Assembly (NCBI RefSeq): GCF_001642695.1
Contig: NZ_LWCC02000082.1
Location: 1-40,337, forward strand
Direction: 5' to 3'
Source: Streptomyces chilikensis
Lineage (GTDB): Bacteria; Actinomycetota; Actinomycetes; Streptomycetales; Streptomycetaceae
Length of the DNA: 40,337 nt
Numbering within the stretch: position 1 is the stretch's first letter; each line of letters opens with the position of its first letter. Shown in pieces: positions 36,205-40,337 of the stretch. The position numbers and the translations under genes were made by a program. The notes under the pieces were generated by a model. The model worked only from the letters and a program-made list of their open reading frames with translations, was not told the DNA's origin and ran no database searches.

Positions 36205-36592
36205 AGCCGAGGTAGTCCGCGCGCCCCTCGTCATCGAGTTCGAAGGGCCCTTCGGGGATGACGCAGAATTCGTTGCCCTCGGGGTCCGCCATCACCAGGA
36301 ACCCGCCGGCGTCGTACTCCTCCAGCCGGCGCCCGCCGAGCGCCTCGACGCGTTCCTGCTCCGCGGGCGGGTCGGGGGAGGTGATGTCGAAGTGCATACG
36401 GTTCTTCCCCGGCTTGGGCTCGCCGGTTCGCTGGAAGCCCAGTCCCAGGCCGTTCTCACGCCGCAGCCACACGTAAGGGCCCATGCGGCCCACGACTGGC
36501 CGGCCAAGCAGTTCGGACCAGAACGCCGCAAGCCGCTCAGGGTCAGCGGCATCGACGATGAGGGCGTTGATCCGCAGGGGTGAGTCCGCCAT
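36203..36592 (-). CDS. VOC/glyoxalase-like protein
   Basis: A 129-residue vicinal-oxygen-chelate superfamily protein of usual length. It starts INALIVDAADPERLAAFWSELLGRPVV, then MHFDITSPDP with a candidate metal His, and ends GGFLVMADPEGNEFCVIPEGP with the conserved DPEGNEFCV turn and a metal Glu/Asp pattern. It probably works as a dimer; substrate unknown. The gene is single, flanked by terminators on both sides. Confidence 0.93.
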   Translation of the reverse strand: MADSPLRINALIVDAADPERLAAFWSELLGRPVVGRMGPYVWLRRENGLGLGFQRTGEPKPGKNRMHFDITSPDPPAEQERVEALGGRRLEEYDAGGFLVMADPEGNEFCVIPEGPFELDDEGRADYLG

Positions 36593-36639
36593 GCCCTGAT
36601 CCTCTCAGGGCGCACGAGGCCGCTCGGCGTCGGTCGCCC

Positions 36640-36684
36640 CAAGGGCCCCGGCCGCGGGACGGAATCCCGCGGCCGGGGCCCTTG
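36640..36684 (-). terminator. Terminator of the large FG-GAP gene
   Basis: A 20-bp perfect stem including AAGGGCCCCGGCCGCGGGA and its complement, loop CGGAA, 13 nt past the stop codon of the leftward gene. Half of it recurs at 31530-31542. Confidence 0.92.
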
Positions 36685-36697
36685 CGGTCCGGTCCGG

Positions 36698-39600
36698 TCA
36701 GAACAAGGCCTTGTACCCCTGCCAGCCGGTGGCGATCTTCACCCGGCTCGAGAACGAGCCCTTGCCGTTGCCGTTGTTGCGGTACAGGTTGCCCGAGGTG
36801 TCGCGGACGACGAGGTCCGCCCTTCCGTCACCCGTGATGTCACCGACACCGACCACGGCGTTGTACGTCGAGCCCCAGGCGTCGAACACCTTGACCCGGG
36901 ACGCGAACTTCCCTCCGCCCGTGCCGTGGTAGCGCCACAGGTCGTTGGCGGAGTCCTGGGCCAGCAGGTCTCCGTGCCCGTCGCCGTCGAGGTCGCCCGC
37001 GCCGAGGATCTTCTTGTAGGTCCACTTGTCGTACAGCTTGACCCGCGACGACAGCTTGCCGCCGGAGGTGCCCTTGTACAGGTAGACCGCCTTGGTGGAG
37101 GAGTGACGGGCGATCAGGTCGGCCCGCCCGTCGCCCGAGACGTCGCCCGGCGAGGTCAGCAGGTCGTACTGGTTCCAGCCGGTTCCCAGCGACACGTACG
37201 GGGCGGACGGCGCGAGGGCCTTGCCGCAGGCCGGACGGTAGGACCGCAGCGAGCCGTCGGACATCCGCACCAGCACGTCGTTGCAGCCGTCGGCGTCGAC
37301 GTCACCGAACGGGACGGCCCTGACGGAGGTCGGCCAGCCCGAGGCACTGGTCCTGCCCGAGAACGCGCCCGTGCCGGCGGAGCCCTGCTGGAAGGTGAGC
37401 CCGCCGCTGGAGTTCAGCGTGAGCAGGTCCCCGACGCCGTCCGGCACCGCGCCGGCGCCCGCGTGGTCGCGGAACGCCGCCACCACGGTGCGCGCGGCGG
37501 ACTGCGCCGTGGTGCTCCGCGAACCGCTCCTGACCGCCGTGACGGTCACGCCCACCTTCTTGCCCCGCAGCGAGGCGGGAACCGTGAAGGTGGCGGACGT
37601 GGCGCCCTCGACGGCCTGGCCGTCGGCCGTCCACCGGTAGGTGTACGAGTCGGCGGCCGGGGTCCAGGAGCCGGTGGTCGCGGTGAGCTTCGCCCCGACC
37701 CGGGCCGCGCCGGTGACGACCGGCGGCGCGGTGTTCTCCAGCGGAGCCGGATCCACCGTGAACGATCCCTTCGCGTACTCCCACCCGTTGTGGGTGATGA
37801 CGCTCAGGCTCCAGGCGCCCGGCTCCAGGCCGGTCAGGTCCAGGGCGGCCGTCATGGACCTCCGGTCCGCCGCGACCTCGGTCCCGGTGGACTCGACCTG
37901 CTTCCCCGACCGGCTGATGCGCACCTTGTCGTCCTCGTGCAGGGCGGTGCCGGTCACGGTCACCTCGGTCCTGCTCCCGCTGACGCCGGTGAGCGGGGCG
38001 ACGGTGCCCACGCCGACCTTCTCCGTGCCGCAGATCGTGGACGAGCAGACGAGCTCCGCCCGGTACTCGGTCCGTGAGGCGTCCTCCGGCAGACCGACGA
38101 CCAGGACGCTCGGGGAGACCTCGCGCGAGTACGGCTCGCTCACCGAACACCGGTAACCGGTGGGGACGTACAGCGTGCAGCCGTTGTCACGGCTCGCGTC
38201 GTACAGCGCGGGGACGGCCGTCCGGGTACCGCCCGCGGTGTCGCTGACGACGAAGTCGAAGCGGTCCGCGTAGGCGGTGGGCAGCGCGGCGCAGACCGCG
38301 GTGTGCTGCTCGTCCAGGGTGCCGGTGATCGGCCCGTAGCCGTAGGCGATGCTCGGGACGTCGGCGCACTCCTCGGCGGGCCCGTCCGGCGTGCCGATGC
38401 GCAGGGCGTCGAACCGGTAGGACTCGGCGGCCTTCAGCGTCAACGGGACGGTGACCAGCACCTGGTAATGCGTGGAGCCGGAGACCGCGCACGCGCGGTT
38501 GCGGTGGGAGCAGACGCTCGTGCCGTCCCCGTCGAACGCCAGGATGTTGGCGGTGCCCAGCGGGTCGCGGACGTCCAGGTGCAGGGTGTCGCCCGCCGCC
38601 GCGGTGGTCACCTGGTGGCAGCGCAGCTGCCCCGGCGCGGCGGGGGTGCCGCCCGTGGACGGGCCGCCCACCGCGGTGGCGGGGGTGGCCGCGCAGCCCT
38701 CGGCGGTCGCGGTGACGTCCCGCCGGACGAGGCGGTACTCGCCCTCGTGGTCACGGCCGCTGACCAGCACCGTGTGCGCCAGTCCGGGGGTGAGGCGGCA
38801 GGTCGTCCAGGTGGACCGGGAGGGGTTCACGTAGCAGGACTGCCTGCCCTCCGCGTCCACCACCGTGAACTGGGCGGTGGAGCCGCCGGAGACCGTCTCC
38901 AGCTGGAGGATCTCCGCGGCGCTGTGGTCGTCGGCGGGGATCGACAGGCAGTGCGAGAAGACCCCGCCCCCCATGGTGAACCGGGCTTCGGCGGTGTCGG
39001 AGCCGAAGCTCCCGGCGGGGAGGACCGGGCAGTCGCTCACCGTGTCCGTGCGGTGCAGGGCGACGCGGTAGCCGCCGGTCGCCGGCTCGTCGTCGTCGGT
39101 CGAGACGAGGAGGCGGAACGGTGCGGCGCCGGTCAGCGCGCAGCTCCCGTCACCGAGGTCGTCGTCGGAGCACCGCTGGGCGCCGTCGGCGTCGAGGACG
39201 GTGAGGTCGGGCTCGGGGCCGCCTGTGTGCAGCGGCGTCAGGGCGGCCGCGCGGGCGCCCTCGGGCAGCGGCAGGGTCAGACAGTCGATCTCCCCGGCGG
39301 CGGTGAACTCCCCCGCCCGGGTGCCGAGTCCGGCGGGCTCGCAGCCCTCGCTGCCGGCCCGGTCGACGACCAGGGTGGAGTGGCCGGTGAGGACGGTGTA
39401 GTCACCGGCCTCCGGCAGGGAGCAGGGGGACTCCCACGTCTCGCACACGGTCCTGCCCGCCCGGTCGAAGACGGCGAGGCTGGCGCGGGTCGTGGAGGCG
39501 ACCTCGTACACGCCGTAGCGTCCCGCCGCCGGGGCGGTGAAGGTCTTGCAGCCGGTGGACGGCTCGACCTCGGTGGGCGCGGAGCCGTAGGGGTTCACCG

Positions 39601-40337
39601 GGACGTCCGCGCAGCCGGCCGGGTCCGAGAGCCGGCGCACCTTCAGGGAGTACTCGGCCGGGAACCCGCGCTCGGCGTAGGAGACCCACCCCAGTACCCG
39701 GTACGGTCCGTCGCCGGGCAGGACGCAGCCCTTGCCGCCGTCCTCGTTGGAGGACGGGCAGATGTGCGCGCCCGACTCGTCGGTGATCCAGCTGCCGGCC
39801 TCGCCGTAGGCGGTGGTGCGGAAGTCGACGGTGATCCGGTCACCGGGCTCGGCGGAGAACGGGTGGCAGACCAGACCGACCTCGGAGGCCGAGGTGCCGA
39901 TGACCGGAGGGAGGTCGTAGGACGTTCCCGTCTCCTCCGCGCAGCCCTCGGTGGTGGCCAGCGGAGTGACCGTCACGGGAATCTCCCGGGCGTCCCACTC
40001 CCCGTTGACGACGTTCAGGGTGAAGGCCCCGGCCCGCGGGAGGTCGCACCAGCCGGCGCCCCAGGCGGGGTCGTGACACTCCACGGGCTCCTCGCCGTCG
40101 AGGACCGTGACGTAGGCCTGGCGGTTGGGGTCCACCAGGACGCGGTGCATGCCGGGGGCCTCGGCGGTGAAGGTGAGGCAGACGCTGCCGTCACCGGGGA
40201 CCGTGACCCGCTTCTCCGCGGCGCCCGGGTCGCCGAACGGCGCGGGTGGGATCTCGGCGCAGTCCTCCGCCCCGGAGGCGGCCGCGCCGGCCGCCGTCGC
40301 GGCGGCCGCGCCGGCCGCGCCGGCCGTGGCGGCCGTC
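36698..40337 (-). CDS. Large secreted repeat/Ig/FG-GAP protein (5' end outside window)
   Basis: The reading frame stays open to the right edge, so the N-terminus is missing; an Ala-rich stretch then SGAEDCAEI at the edge looks like the end of a signal peptide. More than 1200 residues are visible. First comes a tandem array of blocks of about 95-115 residues, each with the pattern of a lone Cys, a Cys pair around a short loop and a strand (for example WGAGWCDLPRAGAFTLNV, NEDGGKGCVLPGDGPYRVL, GDGSCALTGAAPFRLL), like PPC-type domains. Then an IPT/TIG-like domain, an Ig-like domain (ATTGSWTPAADSYTYRWTADG) and a C-terminal set of FG-GAP/VCBS units with Asp-rich Ca-binding turns (DVDADGCND, GDVSGDGRAD, GDLDGDGHGD, GDITGDGRAD). 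It probably forms a surface or extracellular beta-propeller adhesin. Confidence 0.9.
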   Translation of the reverse strand, partial: TAATAGAAGAAAATAAGAAASGAEDCAEIPPAPFGDPGAAEKRVTVPGDGSVCLTFTAEAPGMHRVLVDPNRQAYVTVLDGEEPVECHDPAWGAGWCDLPRAGAFTLNVVNGEWDAREIPVTVTPLATTEGCAEETGTSYDLPPVIGTSASEVGLVCHPFSAEPGDRITVDFRTTAYGEAGSWITDESGAHICPSSNEDGGKGCVLPGDGPYRVLGWVSYAERGFPAEYSLKVRRLSDPAGCADVPVNPYGSAPTEVEPSTGCKTFTAPAAGRYGVYEVASTTRASLAVFDRAGRTVCETWESPCSLPEAGDYTVLTGHSTLVVDRAGSEGCEPAGLGTRAGEFTAAGEIDCLTLPLPEGARAAALTPLHTGGPEPDLTVLDADGAQRCSDDDLGDGSCALTGAAPFRLLVSTDDDEPATGGYRVALHRTDTVSDCPVLPAGSFGSDTAEARFTMGGGVFSHCLSIPADDHSAAEILQLETVSGGSTAQFTVVDAEGRQSCYVNPSRSTWTTCRLTPGLAHTVLVSGRDHEGEYRLVRRDVTATAEGCAATPATAVGGPSTGGTPAAPGQLRCHQVTTAAAGDTLHLDVRDPLGTANILAFDGDGTSVCSHRNRACAVSGSTHYQVLVTVPLTLKAAESYRFDALRIGTPDGPAEECADVPSIAYGYGPITGTLDEQHTAVCAALPTAYADRFDFVVSDTAGGTRTAVPALYDASRDNGCTLYVPTGYRCSVSEPYSREVSPSVLVVGLPEDASRTEYRAELVCSSTICGTEKVGVGTVAPLTGVSGSRTEVTVTGTALHEDDKVRISRSGKQVESTGTEVAADRRSMTAALDLTGLEPGAWSLSVITHNGWEYAKGSFTVDPAPLENTAPPVVTGAARVGAKLTATTGSWTPAADSYTYRWTADGQAVEGATSATFTVPASLRGKKVGVTVTAVRSGSRSTTAQSAARTVVAAFRDHAGAGAVPDGVGDLLTLNSSGGLTFQQGSAGTGAFSGRTSASGWPTSVRAVPFGDVDADGCNDVLVRMSDGSLRSYRPACGKALAPSAPYVSLGTGWNQYDLLTSPGDVSGDGRADLIARHSSTKAVYLYKGTSGGKLSSRVKLYDKWTYKKILGAGDLDGDGHGDLLAQDSANDLWRYHGTGGGKFASRVKVFDAWGSTYNAVVGVGDITGDGRADLVVRDTSGNLYRNNGNGKGSFSSRVKIATGWQGYKALF

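Noticed and set aside
31530-36721. Paired integrase attachment sites
   Set aside because: The repeats coincide with a gene end and terminator, no integrase or tRNA is nearby, and the genes between look chromosomal; kept only as an alternative.

Overview
This is a high-GC actinobacterial segment and almost certainly Streptomyces. Evidence: coding sequence with strong third-position G/C, frequent GTG/TTG starts behind GGAGG-type sites, an XRE-DUF5753/DUF397/RsbW-like ATP-binding trio, an LAxTG (sortase E-type) surface protease, and long-stem GC-rich terminators. I saw no tRNA, rRNA, CRISPR array, transposase or integrase.

Layout. 0-2.3 kb: a discoidin/lectin-like protein and a DUF488 protein. 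2.5-31 kb: a defence-rich accessory region. Its parts are (a) a leftward DUF262-HNH (GmrSD/BrxU-like) nuclease; (b) four small leftward proteins; (c) a rightward type I restriction-modification operon (hsdM-hsdS-hsdR) led by an unusual HTH-pseudomethylase-TRD protein and followed by an unknown ORF with a possible degenerate Mrr-like fold; (d) a frameshifted relic, the XRE/DUF397/ATP-binding regulatory trio, and a three-gene WXG/type VII-like cluster with a lipoprotein; (e) a second module made of a DndB-like DGQHR protein (leftward), a divergent SMC-like zinc-hook ATPase overlapping a small HEPN-like protein, and a separately transcribed 1104-aa nuclease-methyltransferase of the type ISP/IIG kind that has no helicase. 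31-40 kb: ordinary-looking chromosomal genes: a small winged-helix-like protein, a PT-rich HTH protein behind a structured leader, a sigma factor fused to a zinc finger, membrane helix and lectin-like domain, an M6 metalloprotease, a VOC protein, and a very large secreted repeat/FG-GAP protein cut by the right edge of the window.

The most striking observation is regulatory. The only two TGATAACCCCNNTTATCA sites I noticed lie 122 and 126 nt upstream of the first gene of the two separate restriction modules, at about 6.8 and 24.4 kb. Each is followed 32-33 nt later by a TANGGTGCT -10-like element. This suggests that one regulator, possibly the DndB-like protein, controls both modules. The set DGQHR protein + SMC-like ATPase + HEPN-like protein + helicase-less ISP enzyme does not match Dnd, BREX, DISARM, Pgl or Dpd as I know them. 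It is my candidate for an undescribed defence system.
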